Below are positions 23,061 through 35,259 of a DNA stretch of 64,000 bases, piece after piece. The stretch is from Sipunculus nudus (Eukaryota; Annelida; Sipuncula; Golfingiida; Sipunculidae). The DNA lies in contig CM049318.1 in the NCBI GenBank assembly GCA_026874595.1, forward strand, positions 59,242,250 to 59,306,249. The letters are read 5' to 3'. A model generated the notes under the pieces. The model searched no databases. It was not told the DNA's origin and saw only the letters and a program-made list of their open reading frames with translations. Numbering within the stretch: the first letter of the stretch is position 1; every line of letters starts with the position of its first letter. The position numbers and the translations under genes were made by a program.

Positions 23061-26000
23061 TAACCAGGAATCTAGCTAAAGGAGTAATAACTCCCTAAAA
23101 TGAGATAGTGAAACATCTGAGGGAAAATAGAATTTTTCTTGAACTGTTGTAAAACAGCAAATGCTGCAAAACAAAAAAGAAAAGAAGATACAAATTCTTA
23201 TATGTGATCAATGTATAAAAAACATGGCAAGGCAAGCCTGGGGCAGTTGCGGTTGTGTTACTTGATCAGCTTAAACACGGCAGGAAGAGGATTTCCAGGG
23301 AAGAATAGAATCTTATCTGATCAGAACATCAGGAGCAGCTGTAAAGGGGGGGATGGGATAAACCTGGGGGATGCCCAGTGTAAACACATCTGGAGGGGAT
23401 TCCCTTACAGTTTTAACATACATTGTAACTGTACTTATGCAGTCATTCTGGGGTTATCCCTGCCAAGATGGGATGAGCAGCCACTGCAATGACCTGGCTA
23501 ACCATGCTGCCACCCCTGCATTATAATGAGCATGGCCCAAGAAGCAGACCGATTATTCCTGTGGTTCTGGTCCTCTTGTCAATTCAGACAGGGAGTCCTG
23601 TCTCTTGGCATCAAATCCATATTTATTATCATGGAGACCTGAGAGGACCGTAGCCTCATATGACCTGAATATATAGAAGCTGGGGGCATGGCTAGGAGCT
23701 GGCATCAGGCCACCCAGACAAGCCAGTCACAAGGCATTAACATTATTCCACTCCACAAACCTGCCTGGAACAGCATGGTCGAGATGCCAGTATAAACCTC
23801 ATTGGGAAGGAATACTGAAGGAACTCCACCAGCAAGAGATGCTTTTTTAATTTCATTCTTGTTATACCTAAACATGTACAAAAATAAACCTACAAAAAAT
23901 ACCAAGAATGAAAAATTCAAATGTACAGTGAAACATTAAAAAAGAAAATCTGATAAATTTAGGTCTTCTGTTATTACATTTCCATTTTGACTTTTTTGTT
24001 TTGTTTTTTATACCGACTTCCTCATATTTTAGTGGGTAATTTTTTTCCCATTCTGTTCAGAATGAAGATTAAATATTTCTATATTTGAAACAAAAAGACA
24101 ATGTTAAAGTTCTTCAGTTTTCTCGAGAAGATAAACATCAAGAACTCTGTGTGGGAGAGCCTTCAAGAAAAAAAATAACCAATTCTTTTGTATTCCTTTT
24201 GTATTTGGTTGCTTTTTATACATGACATTAAAAAACCTTCACTTAACAACCATAAGAGTACTATAGAGATATTCTCTTACAGGAATATATTAATTTTACT
24301 GTATGCTTTCTGGATATATAATACAAAAAATTACATTTGCTTATTATGTATATTTACTTTGCCCCTTTTTCAATTTTCATTTATTTACATGGGTATTAAG
24401 TTACACGTTATTTACCTGTTCTCATGCATAAAATTGATTTTTGTTTGTTACATACTAACTACGGATTGGTTTTACAGTGGAGCTGAGGCTTTGTTTTCCT
24501 GAATGAAACTTTTCAATTTCTTTAATATAATTAGCATATTTACACCCTCATTTAATAACTTTGATTACAACGCTTTGATGTGCAGCCAAAATGAAACAGA
24601 GTGATCAATGATCAGTACAACACTTTTAAAAGATAAAAAAGCAATCCTGAGATATGTTGAATGTTTATATCTATCTAAGAATAACAGTATCAATAGTCCT
24701 TAACTACACAGTTAGAAAGTATTGTTTTTACAATGAAAACACAGGTGAGAGAATCTCCAAAATGTGCGTCTTTTTTTATTGTGAGCTTTTCTAAAATTCC
24801 TTGACCTTAGATATACTTAGATTTACATTCTGAATTTCAGAAATGTCTTTTTAACTGTGTAAACTTCCAGCAAGGATATGCATATGCATCTGATTAACTG
24901 GGATATGGTGGGACATACAGCACCATATTCTGTCCACATCTAGTTAAACTTTTCAGTCAGCAACTGGATCTGAGCATACCCAAACATATAACCAGAACAA
25001 GCTGCATCCATAGGCCCACAGTAATATAACAAAACTGAAAGACATGGTTTTAAACAATTATTTTTTCTATTGCTATCACAATGTAAAAGTATGATTTCAA
25101 TAAGGAGTTATTCAAAACATTCAGGCTCTTTTGAATTCTATATTCTCAAAGAAAACCAGGAAAAAAAAATATTGAAAATTAATCTGACTTATAATATAGT
25201 TAAACCAACTGAAGCTCAGTTTTTGCCTTTTATTTTGCATACTTTTGGTTGCAAGTACAACTATGAATAGCCTGACAGGACCACATGGGGGTAAGCCCAA
25301 TAAATTAATGCTAGGAACCTTATAGAGGAGGAGTTTCTGTAAAGATATAGGTAGCCCATGGATAACCGAAACAGACATATAGGACCATCTTAATCAGTCT
25401 CTTTCTTCAAACTGCCCACAGGGTAAGCTTTGAGCTTAGGGCTTCAAATCTAAAACCATTACATTGTCTTATTACCCATGAATCTGTAAATGTAACTCAG
25501 GGAAACCATGTTGAAAAATAATGGTCAGAGTTGCTTCAACAGATGGAAGGTGGTTCCAGTTTGATCAAGTTAACAATGACTTGAATCTCACGTTTTTATT
25601 CCTTTTGAGGCCTAGTTGGTTGCCACAAATAGTCAAGCATTATACTTAATAGTCCTCACCATCATTTTATTTTTTTACTTGAAAAAAAAAAAAACAGTTA
25701 AAGCTTTTAGCTACAGAGCAGATAGTCCTTATTTTAAAACACACCAAAGCCTCAATGGCAAATCATGAAATATTGAAAGAACCTCAGTGATCTAATGGCT
25801 AAACACCAGGCTGAGATGTCTGAATTATTATTGGCCATGTGTGTATAAACCTGAAATCTAGAAGGCTAAAATATAAAATTACCATTCTCACTGATTACAT
25901 TTATCATCATTCAACAGACATCAACAGGCCATTGACCTCTTTTTTTCAAACAAGTGGCCCATGGGCAATGGTGCTCAGCTAAATTTGATACTGAAGTACT

Positions 26001-27334
26001 GGAGGTATTCCCAATTAAATATATAGGATACAGTGACTTAATTTTAACTTTATTAAAGGAACAGTTGACCAGGAAAAAAGGCTTAAGTGCTGTTAGTAGT
26101 TTCTAATGGCAGACAAAGAAATGGATAAGATTTTTGGCTAACATAAAGTAAGTGAACAAAGCTGGAACCTATTCATGCATATATTCAATTGTACTTGCTT
26201 AAAGGAAACATTAACAGTTGAATGAAAGATAAAGTGTTAGATTTTCTAATGTATCCAGGAAAAAAAAAAGGAATATACCATTTTGGTTCAAAGACAATAC
26301 GTTAATATAGGTGGCTTCCCATGCAGTTTACATGCACATACATGTCTCATGAGAAATATTCCTGTAAAAGTTGATGCATTCAGTTGCAGACATTCCTTGT
26401 ACAATAAACTAGAAATGATATGATTGAAGTTGAACTGTAAAGATCTTAAGCTTGGGCCCTCCTTTCTTAATGTTTTCTTTCATTGGATTTTCTGATGAGT
26501 CTGCAATTCAAGAGAATACATTCTCCCATTGGAACCAATCACCATATAAATTTCAGAGTAATTTCATGATAGGTTCTTGAGATAATGCTCACAAAATGAA
26601 ATCTAACATTGTAACCTTATTTTCACTAAAATAATTTATATTTAAAATATATCTAAAATATATTTCACTTATCTGAAATTCATGGTGCTCAAAGACAAAA
26701 TAGAGGAAAATATGAACTGTAACTATCTTATGAAAGGTATCATTTCACTGTACTGTACTATGGTCCAACGTATTGTTTGAATACAATACACTGACACCGC
26801 AAATATCCCTGTCTTCAGATCTTCCATACATGGGGTTCTGTATCACCAAGCTTTCACATCAATGACAATATTGGTTTCCAGCTAATTAAACAAATTTAAT
26901 TCTGCACAGAAAATAATAGATATCATGATCAGATAAGGGCTGCACAATTATTCATTTTGAGATGAAGTTAACATGTAAAGCTAAAAAAGGTCTGAATCAC
27001 GGAACTAATAATAACTATTAATTACTGTTAATTAAAGATACATCTGTGGCACCTTTTCATCTGCTATTTTCACACACTCAATACACACAGGAAGTTCAGG
27101 TTACAAAGTTGGCTCTATGTTGTGTCCTAAAGTAAATATTGTTAATTGGTGGTCCTTATTAGTCCTGTACAAACAGTCTTTGTTACATGCAAAATTTTAT
27201 ATCTCAAAATATTATTTATGAAACATGTATGTATAAAAACAAAATCTCCATGGAAATCTTGGATGATTTTTTTTGTAGATGGTTCAGTGAACTTGGGTAA
27301 ACTAAGTAGACAAATCCTGTAGGTGTAAGCAAGC
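23061..27334. other. Non-coding stretch
   Basis: GC-richer from 23200 to 23720 but without a supportable exon; AT-rich after that. Only the repeat terminus at 25951 was recognised. A 104-codon AT-rich frame at 24188-24502 has the hydrophobic composition expected of translated AT-rich DNA. Confidence 0.4.
25951..26060 (-). repeat. Truncated terminus of the palindrome-ended family
   Basis: CAAGTGGCCCATGGGCAA followed by TGCTCAGCT is the inverted form of the right terminus seen at 48613-48640. The body is recognisable for only about 100 bases. Confidence 0.4.
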
Positions 27335-27842
27335 AAGACAGTTTAGATAAATACTGTAGACAGGTGAAAACTGTAGACAGGTCAGCAAGCCCAGTTAAGT
27401 CTTGTAGACAGGTAAGAAGAGTTTGACAAAATTTGTAGACAGGTAAGAAGAGTTTGAAACAATTTGTAGACAGGTAAGAAGAGTTTGACAAAATTTGAAG
27501 ACAGATAAGAAGAGTTTGACAAAATTTGTAGACAGGTAAGAAGAATTTGACAAAATTTGTAGACAGGTAAGAAGAGTTTGAATCAATTTGTAGACAGGTA
27601 AGAAGAGTTTGACAAAATTTGTAGACAGATAAGAAGAGTTTGACAAAATATGTAGACAGATAAGAAGAGTTTGACAAAATTTGTAGACAGGTAAGAAGAG
27701 TTTGACAAAATCTGTAGACAGATAAGAAGAGTTTGACAAAATTTGTAGACAGATAAGAAGAGTTTGACAAAATTTGTAGACAGATAAGAAGAGTTTGACA
27801 AAATTTGTAGACAGGTAAGAGGTAAATCTTGTAGACATACAT
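27335..27842. repeat. 31-bp minisatellite, about 15 units
   Basis: Units near GTAGACAGGTAAGAAGAG + TTTGACAAAATTT, with spacing 31 (GTAGAC at 27435 and 27466), nearly uniform in the middle and more degenerate at the edges. Because 31 is not a multiple of 3 and the minus strand of the unit has no stop in any frame, three long open frames overlap here; they are not genes. Confidence 0.85.
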
Positions 27843-28396
27843 GTAAGAAAGCTTGGGTAAACCATGTAGAAGGAAATATATAAAATATATATAAATGCTT
27901 GGGTAAATTGTGTAAACAGGAAAGGTTTGGGTTAATACTGTAGAAGGTAAGGTTTAGGTAAAAAAGTTGGCTAAGAAATACAGAGCTGATCTACTGGTAT
28001 ATGCATGTTTTGCATTGGTTAGCCAGCAAGTATACAAGGCATTTCAAATGGTGATCTCTAATGGAGAAACCTGAAACCATCTCAGGAGGGGAGTTTTGGT
28101 GGAGTAAAACAGAATATTAAACTTAAAAAGTGGATAACTTGTAAACAGAGAGGTTACAATAGGGGGAAAAAGAACAATTAGCAGCATACAGTGCTTTCTG
28201 AGGCATCTTTAATATTTGTAAAGTATGGGAAATTTGGCCTGACAAAATAACTGAATAAAAGAATTAAATCCTACCTAGATATCATGGTGTTCATGAACTG
28301 TATGTTTCTGAAGCATAAAAATAATATCTAATTGATTCTTATACTCTGCATGACAATGTTTAGAAATTTCTTGAGCTTCCAGCTATAGTGTTAAAA

Positions 28397-28399
<3 letters not shown>

Positions 28400-28457
<58 letters not shown>
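28400..28457. repeat. (TA)29 microsatellite
   Basis: Uninterrupted TA dinucleotides over 58 bases. Confidence 0.95.
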
Positions 28458-28460
<3 letters not shown>

Positions 28461-28980
28461 CAGCAATATTCCTTCACTCCTGCCAAAAAGTAAGGATGCC
28501 AAAAATGTTGACAACTCCAGCAATCCACTTTAAAAGTGGAGCTATCCCCCAACAGCATATTTAAAGCTTCCTTCCACATGGAAATTTGTATTTACTCTTT
28601 ATCAACAACAGGTAAACCTGTCTGTAATCAGACATAAACTACAGACACAGCAACAGAAGTGGCTTCAGGGGCTGTCGAGAGTTGGCTGTTAGATGAGAAG
28701 ATTACCTGGGATTTAGAAACACCTGGCATTCCCATCATACCTTAAAATCAGGCTTTGTCTACCTTTGTCTAACCTAACACATTCTACATGTTCAGTTATA
28801 TAATTCAGGGTTGAGGCAATAAACAAGTGGCAACACCTGAGTACAGGTATAGGTGAAATGGTCAGGTACAGGTCTAGGTACACATTTATTCATAGAATAC
28901 CCAGATACAGGTAAGTACCTTGGTACAGGTCCATATAACTTCAGTTCAAATCAAAGACAATGAAATAACTAGACATTTCT

Positions 28981-28997
28981 TGGCACCGCAGGTGCCA
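28981..28997. other. 3'-end hairpin of Helentron-like copy C
   Basis: Perfect 7-bp stem (TGGCACC/GGTGCCA) with a 3-base loop, 8 bases from the CTAG terminus. In Helitrons a hairpin in this position serves as the rolling-circle stop signal. Confidence 0.6.
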
Positions 28998-29154
28998 GAG
29001 TATCCCCAGACATAGTAGCCCCCCCCCCCTTTAAGGACGACCCCCATTTTAAGCAGCATATACTGACACTTGGCATATTTATTGTTTCTTCCATCTATCA
29101 ATCCACAATCTAGTTGAAGATGTTGGTCCTGTGACCTTGATCTTTTTAAAGCTG

Positions 29155-31190
29155 TGTCCTGTGACCTTGACCTTTGACCTCATGACCCCAAAATCAATTT
29201 GGGTCTTGCTTTTCCAATGGGACATATGCAAGTCAAGTTTGAAATCTATACATCAATAAAGCTGGAATGATCATCCAGAAACTAATTTGTTTTACAGGTG
29301 GCTCCTGTGACCTTCACCTTTGACCTTGTGACCTTAAATTGATAGTTTTCTTCCTCTCTTGGCAGGAGAACTATATGTGCAAGATGGATAATCTGAGATG
29401 AAATGTTTGGCTGAAAATGCATCCACATCTTTTTAAAGATGTGTCCTGTGATCTTGACCTTTGACCTCATGACCCCAAAATCAATTTGGGTCTTGCTTTT
29501 CCAATGGGACATATACAAGTCAAGTTTGAAAACCATACATCAATAAAAACAGGAATTATCATCCAGAAACTAATTTTTGGACAGATGGCTCCTGTGACCT
29601 TCACCTTTGACCTTGTGACCTCAAAATTGATAGGGGTTTTTCACTCTTGGCAGGTGAACTATATGTGCAAGATGAAAGATCTGAGATGAATTGTTTGGCA
29701 GAAAATGCATCCACAATCTTTATAAAGATTTGACCTTTGACCTCATGACCCAAAATCAATTCGGGTCTTGCTTTTCCAATGGGTCAAATACAAGTCCAGT
29801 TTGAAATCCATACATCAATAAAAGAAGGAATTATCATCCAGAAACTAATTTTTGGACAGATGGCTCCTGTGACCTTCACCTTTGACCTTGTGACCTCAAA
29901 ATTGATAGGGTTCTTCCTCTCTTGGCAGGTGAACTATATGTGCAAGATGAAAGATCTGAGATGAAATAATTGGCTGAATATGCATCCACATCTTTTTAAA
30001 GATGTGTCCTGTGACCTTGACCTTTGACCTCATGACCCCAAAATCAATTCAGGTCTTGCTTTTCCAATGGGACATATACAAGTCAAGTTTGAAATCCATA
30101 CATCAATAAAAGCAGGAATTATCATCCAGAAACTAATTTTTGGACAGATGGCTCCTGTGACCTTCACCTTTGACCTTGTGACCTCAAAATTAATAGGGGT
30201 CTTCCACTCTTAGCAGGTGAACTATATGTGCAAGATGAAAGATCAGAGATGAATTATTTGGCTGAAATTGCATCCACAACCTTTTTAAAGAGGTTTCCTG
30301 TGACCTTGACCTTTGACCACATGACCCCAAAATCAATTTGGGTCTTGCTTTTCCAATGGGTCAAATACAAGTCAAGTTTGAAATCCATACATCAATAAAA
30401 GAAGGAATTATCATCCAGAAACTAATTTTTGGACAGATAGCTCCTGTGGCCTTGACCTTTGATCTTGTGACCCCAAAATTTATATGGATTATCCACTATT
30501 GGCAAGTGAGCTATATATTCAAGATGGAAGACCTGGGATGAAAGTTTGGCTTAAAATGCATCCACATCTTTTCAAAGATGTGTCCTGTGACCTTGACCTT
30601 TGACCTCATGACCCCAAAATCAATTTGGGTCTTGCTTTTCCAATGGGACATATACAAGTCAAGTTTGAAATCCATACATCAATAAAGCAGGAATTATCAT
30701 CCAGAAACTAATTTTTGGTCAGATGACTCCTGTGACCTTCACCTTTGACCTTGTGACCTCAAAACTGATAGGGGTCTTCCTCTATTGGCAGATGACTTAT
30801 ATGTGCAAGATGAAAGGTCTGAGATGAAATGTTTGGCTGAAAATGCATCCACGATCTTTTTAAAGATGTGTCCTGTGACCTTGACCTTTAACCTCATGAC
30901 CCCAAAATCAATTGGAGTTTTGCTTTTTCAATGGGACATATATAAGTCAAATTTGAAATCCATACATCAATAAAAGCAGGAATTATCATCCAGAAACTAA
31001 TTTTTGGACAGATAGCTCCTGTGGCCTTGACCTTTGACCTTGTGACCCCAAAATTTATATGGATCATCCACTATTGGCAAGTGAGCTATATATTCAAGAT
31101 GGAAGACCTGGGATTAAAGTTTGGCTTACAATGCATCCACAGTATCTTTTAAAATGCCAGTCCAGTGACCTTGACCTTTGACCTCATGAC
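29155..31190. repeat. Same satellite inside copy C
   Basis: About 15 monomers with the same A/B alternation as in copy B. One is shortened (near 29722-29755, missing the leading part of the half-site block). The similar number of monomers in copies B and C suggests they came from a similar source rather than each array being amplified after insertion. Confidence 0.85.
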
Positions 31191-32184
31191 CCTAGAACCT
31201 ATAGGGTTCTTACTTTAGTGGTGGGCCATACATAAGTCATGTTTGAAATCCATATGGCTATCAACAATGGAGATATCATAAGAGGTGTGTGATTTTCACC
31301 ATATATGGCAATATTCAAGGTCTAGGCCACTATCATAGGAAAGGTCATGACCCCAATTTAAATAAACATCATCCCATAACCAATACCTATGTATATGCAT
31401 AATATAAAAGAAATCTGTCCATTAGTTTTTGACTTATAATGCTCACAGTACTGTAAGGTGGCAATTTTGGGGGTATTAAACGGCATGAAAACAAGTAAAG
31501 AATAATAGGTGGCGCCACCAGTTTCTGGAACATGACAACCCTATCCATGATCTTCCATCAACTTGATTTTGGGATAAATCCATGCAAGATTTCTTGAGAT
31601 ATTAAAGAATTTGTGTGATTTTCCCCAATATTGGACCTATTCAAGGTCAAGGACACTCTCCTAGTAAAGGTCATGACCTCATTTTAAATAGGCGTCGTCC
31701 TCTCACTCATATCTATACATATACCAAGTTTGGTAAAGTTCTGTGAAATATTTTTTGGGTTATCGCGCCAACAAGATTTATATGCGGCGGCGGCGGCGGC
31801 GGGGGGACCGGTATGAAACCATAGTATCCCCCGACTTTGTCTGGGGATACAAATAATAGTTGAATGGTTAAGCATTATTAATTAAAAGTTAAGTCTACAT
31901 GAACATCAATATCTGTTCCAGTATCTTACATGACCCCTTAATATGAAATACATTACTACAGTTTATGGTGCAGTGAAATTTACAGTATTGCATAGCTAAA
32001 ACAGATACATGACTGCAATCTGTTCATCTGAAAATTTCTAGTAAATTTGACTCCATTTATCTAAAATATATTATAATGGATAAGGCTATCAGATATCAAC
32101 CTGGGGTCTGATTCATACAAAATACTGAAAATATAAATCTTCAGAAAGTTAAAATGCTCTTGCTGTGGTTACAAAAACTGAGTA

Positions 32185-32206
32185 CCCCCCCCCCCCCCCC
32201 CCCCCC
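32185..32206. repeat. C22 tract
   Basis: Uninterrupted run of C; a shorter run of 14 lies at 32350-32363. Runs of G/C this long in AT-rich DNA may form quadruplex or i-motif structures. Confidence 0.9.
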
Positions 32207-32465
32207 ATTTTTAATCTTTGACTTACAATGAGCCAGCAATCAGAATCAGTTCACATTCTCTTCACATTTCTACATGCATACATACACACATCAACTACTT
32301 AGTATGTGAGATACACAAGTTTGTTTGATGCTTTTAAATGGGAGCAGCTCCCCCCCCCCCCCCTTTAGTTATTTCTGGATATTACTCTTTTGCAAAGGCA
32401 TGCACTTGAGCAAGAAAGGTGCATTGTCACTTCCACATAAAACAACACAAATAAAGCTATCTGAT

Positions 32466-32880
32466 TATCTGATATGTTTACCCAACTTGAATAAACTTCC
32501 TTATACCATTAACAGTGTTAAATAGGTCACCTGGGCATATAGTATGATCTTTTATTGAGGAAAGAAAAAGTCTTTGGGAAGTGCAAATGACAATGTGTGT
32601 ATTGTATGGTGCATCCTACATTAATCTGAGGATTTGAGCAGGGTCCCAAAAAGTGTTATTCCTGTCTTATCTTTGCTTATCTGATATGTTAACCCAACTG
32701 TTATAAACTTGCTTATACCATTTACAGTGTTATATATATGTCATCTGGGCATATACGACCTTTTGTTGAGGAAAGATAAAGTCTTGTTAGAGTGCAGGTG
32801 ACAATGTATGTATTGTATGGGGCATCCTACAATAACCTGAGGATTTGGGCAGGGTCCCAAAATGTGTTATTCCTTTTTTA
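32466..32880. repeat. Direct tandem duplication of about 212 bp
   Basis: Unit 1 begins at TATCTGATATGTTTACCCAA (32466) and unit 2 at TATCTGATATGTTAACCCAA (32678). Both end with GGGCAGGGTCCCAAAA-type sequence and GTGTTATTCCT. Similarity looks high with scattered substitutions, hence moderately old. Confidence 0.75.
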
Positions 32881-34149
32881 ACTTTGCTGATACATGTCCG
32901 TTTGACACCAATTCTCTCTACCGCTAGATTCTCACCTGAATGCTATCCTCGGAGTACTTTGGTGTCACATCCCTGTGCCCATAGAGAACCCTACCAGGTT
33001 CTTCTAGTTTCTCAAGGCCACTCATGGGGGCTGCCATTTTGCATACACACTAATACCCAGATGTCACAAGTTGCAAGTAGAAATTATGGATATACAGCTA
33101 GCACTACAAAAACCTGAACCAAGACAGACCTGCTACAACTGGTCTCAACACAAAGACTAGTTTTAAGACCTACATTACTAGTGAATCAACACATCACATA
33201 ATGTATTATTATATCAGGAAAGTTGAATTAATTTGTCTCTTGTCTGCCTGATCCAGGTAGTCTTTTTAAGTAAATGTTATAATGCCAATTTATGTATAAT
33301 TTAAAGGCTTCCATTTAATATCATTTACAGATCTCAAGATCATGATTTTATTTTTACTGGTGCATATGAGCAAAACTTTGACAGTGGATAAAATTATGAA
33401 CTACATGAAAGCAAAGAGAAAAATGTTTGTTTGGACGATGAACATAACCTCAAAACAATACATAAAACTGCACCTGTAGCTCAAGAGAAATAGGACCAAA
33501 TAATGAAAATTAAAATACGGTAGTCCAATTGACAGGTTATCACAGTCACAGTGTGTCATGTTAAACACAATGCTCATGCCACTATATAGACTTAGGGGCT
33601 TGTTCAGTCTTTTTAAATGACTTGAAGGTCCATGAATTATTCATCCATTACATGCATTATGACTAAAATATGATATTCATACAGCACTAGATCAACAGAA
33701 ATAAATCAATTCTGTGCCTATCTTTGTTTTTTGAGTCGCTTATTTCCGATAGTTTGCAAACTATCGCAAATGTGCAACAGTTTTATGTGATCTTTTTTAG
33801 CGCCTGTGACATGTCAAGGCCCTGTGGTGCATCCATGCTACAATTTCCAGCATAGTCAATTTCAAGGCAATTAATATATAGATTAACAAGAAACTAGAGT
33901 TTTTACTCAAAACTGCCCAACTATTATGAAATGTGACAACTCTAACATTTTTTAAGCTGGTTCAGCCATTATTTTCACAACTCACATGCTGACACAAAGT
34001 TTCATGAAGCAAAATTCTTTTAAACCATGAAGGCACAGAAAAGTTTGATTTTTAACTGTATTTTCATTCCATAGCTTGTGGAATATATAGGTCACAATGA
34101 TCATATTCCTGGTTTAAGAGATTTACCTCTCTTGAATTCATGTTTAAAT

Positions 34150-34252
34150 CTCTAGATCTAAGGGTTATAGTCTGTGCCCTCTTAGCAGATGGAAGGACAG
34201 CTGAGCGAGGTCAAAGGTGAATCTCTATTGCAGTCAGCTGAGCTAAAAACTA
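34150..34252 (-). repeat. Truncated hairpin end of the palindrome-ended family
   Basis: TATAGTCTGTGCCCTCTTAG and GCAGTCAGCTGAGCTAAAAA match the terminal 100 bases of the copies at 10080-10174 and 36620-36733, but the outer arm of the hairpin is lost. Confidence 0.4.
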
Positions 34253-34379
34253 CTGATTTCATTTTGTTTATTGGAAAGAGCAAGAGATAAAATCAGAATC
34301 TTATAAGAATGAAAAAAAAATGATTTGTGCCAGTGAGGACTTTTGCTTTGGTTTCACAAAAACGTAGAAGTCTTCGATG

Positions 34380-34740
34380 GTTTAAATGGAACCTGTACGA
34401 GCTTGGGCCTCATCAAAACAACAAGAACTTGTTCATCAGATGTTAGACTGTCTGGGCACTGATAAGAAGTGCTGTTTATCCAAGAAAAAAACTGGACACA
34501 TATTAATCACTAGAACCCAATATGCCCAGGCGTGCTTCAGCAGCACACAAGAATGGCTGGGCAAGCCTGTGTTTACAAATCGTGCTGGCCCTTCAGTGGA
34601 GTCAGGGCATTCTTGTGAGCCCAGAGTGTTTGTACAGGCTATATGGTAAAACTAATGGCCACAGAGACAGTCTCTTATTGATTGCAGTGCTGGCCGAGTC
34701 TGGCTTACATCAGGAGTGACTGATCTTCTGTGTGACACAG
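34380..34740. other. Unique GC-richer island, no gene recognised
   Basis: Balanced composition in AT-rich surroundings, without repeat similarity to the rest of the window. An 87-codon plus-strand frame is present but has no splice sites or family match that I can see. A conserved non-coding element is possible. Confidence 0.25.
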
Positions 34741-35259
34741 TCAGGCAGCGAAGAGAAAATCCTCCATAAAACATATTTAACCATAATGTATAAATATACA
34801 CACCAATATATGTATGGATAAGGAAGAAAATACAAATACGATTACGATATTTATAGAAACAGTTAGTATAAACTGATCAAACACAATATTCTAATATTCT
34901 AAGACAATCAACCACCTAACAACAATGTATTTTAATTTTCAAGAAGATAATGTATCACTTAAATACTGAACCAGAGAAGTCGAATTTACACCGGCTCTGA
35001 TGGTTTGATAGTAGACAAGAGGTAATCTTTCAACATTTGTGTAAATTTATCATTTCTGAGATATAGATTATCTCTGTTGTATAATGCAACATTAAAACAA
35101 GGAACCTGTGGGTTAGGGCACTCAGCTGAAATTGATTATGAGAATATTTTTCTGAAAACCTAACATATTGAAATGTGGCAACAGTTAATTTTATGTATAT
35201 TATATTATTTGAGAAAAGTACACAATACACATATTTGGAGTTGCCTGTATTATAGTAGT

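Larger units (their letters stand above)
28969..31847 (-). mobile_element. Helentron-like non-autonomous element, copy C (most complete)
   Basis: Left end: CTAG (28969-28972), 8 bases, a 7-bp hairpin TGGCACC-GCA-GGTGCCA (28981-28997), then inverted repeat TATCCCCAGACATAGT (29001-29016) and a C tract. Right end: CGG tract of 6 units (31785-31802) and terminal palindrome 31825-31849. Read on the minus strand this is a 5' palindrome, a 3' hairpin a few bases before CTAG, and insertion next to A/T: the Helitron/Helentron pattern rather than a cut-and-paste MITE. The body carries about 15 satellite monomers (29155-31190), as in bivalve pearl/HINE elements. No protein is encoded. Confidence 0.75.

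Noticed and set aside
24188-24502. 104-codon hydrophobic frame resembling a membrane protein
   Set aside because: The composition is what AT-rich DNA gives when translated; there are no splice sites or conserved motif.
27335-27842. CRISPR-like array
   Set aside because: Units are directly adjacent with no unique spacers, and the DNA is eukaryotic.
27216-27865. Open frames of 208, 156 and 72 codons on the minus strand
   Set aside because: They are translations of the 31-bp minisatellite in three frames; the peptides repeat every 31 residues and have no relation to a protein family.
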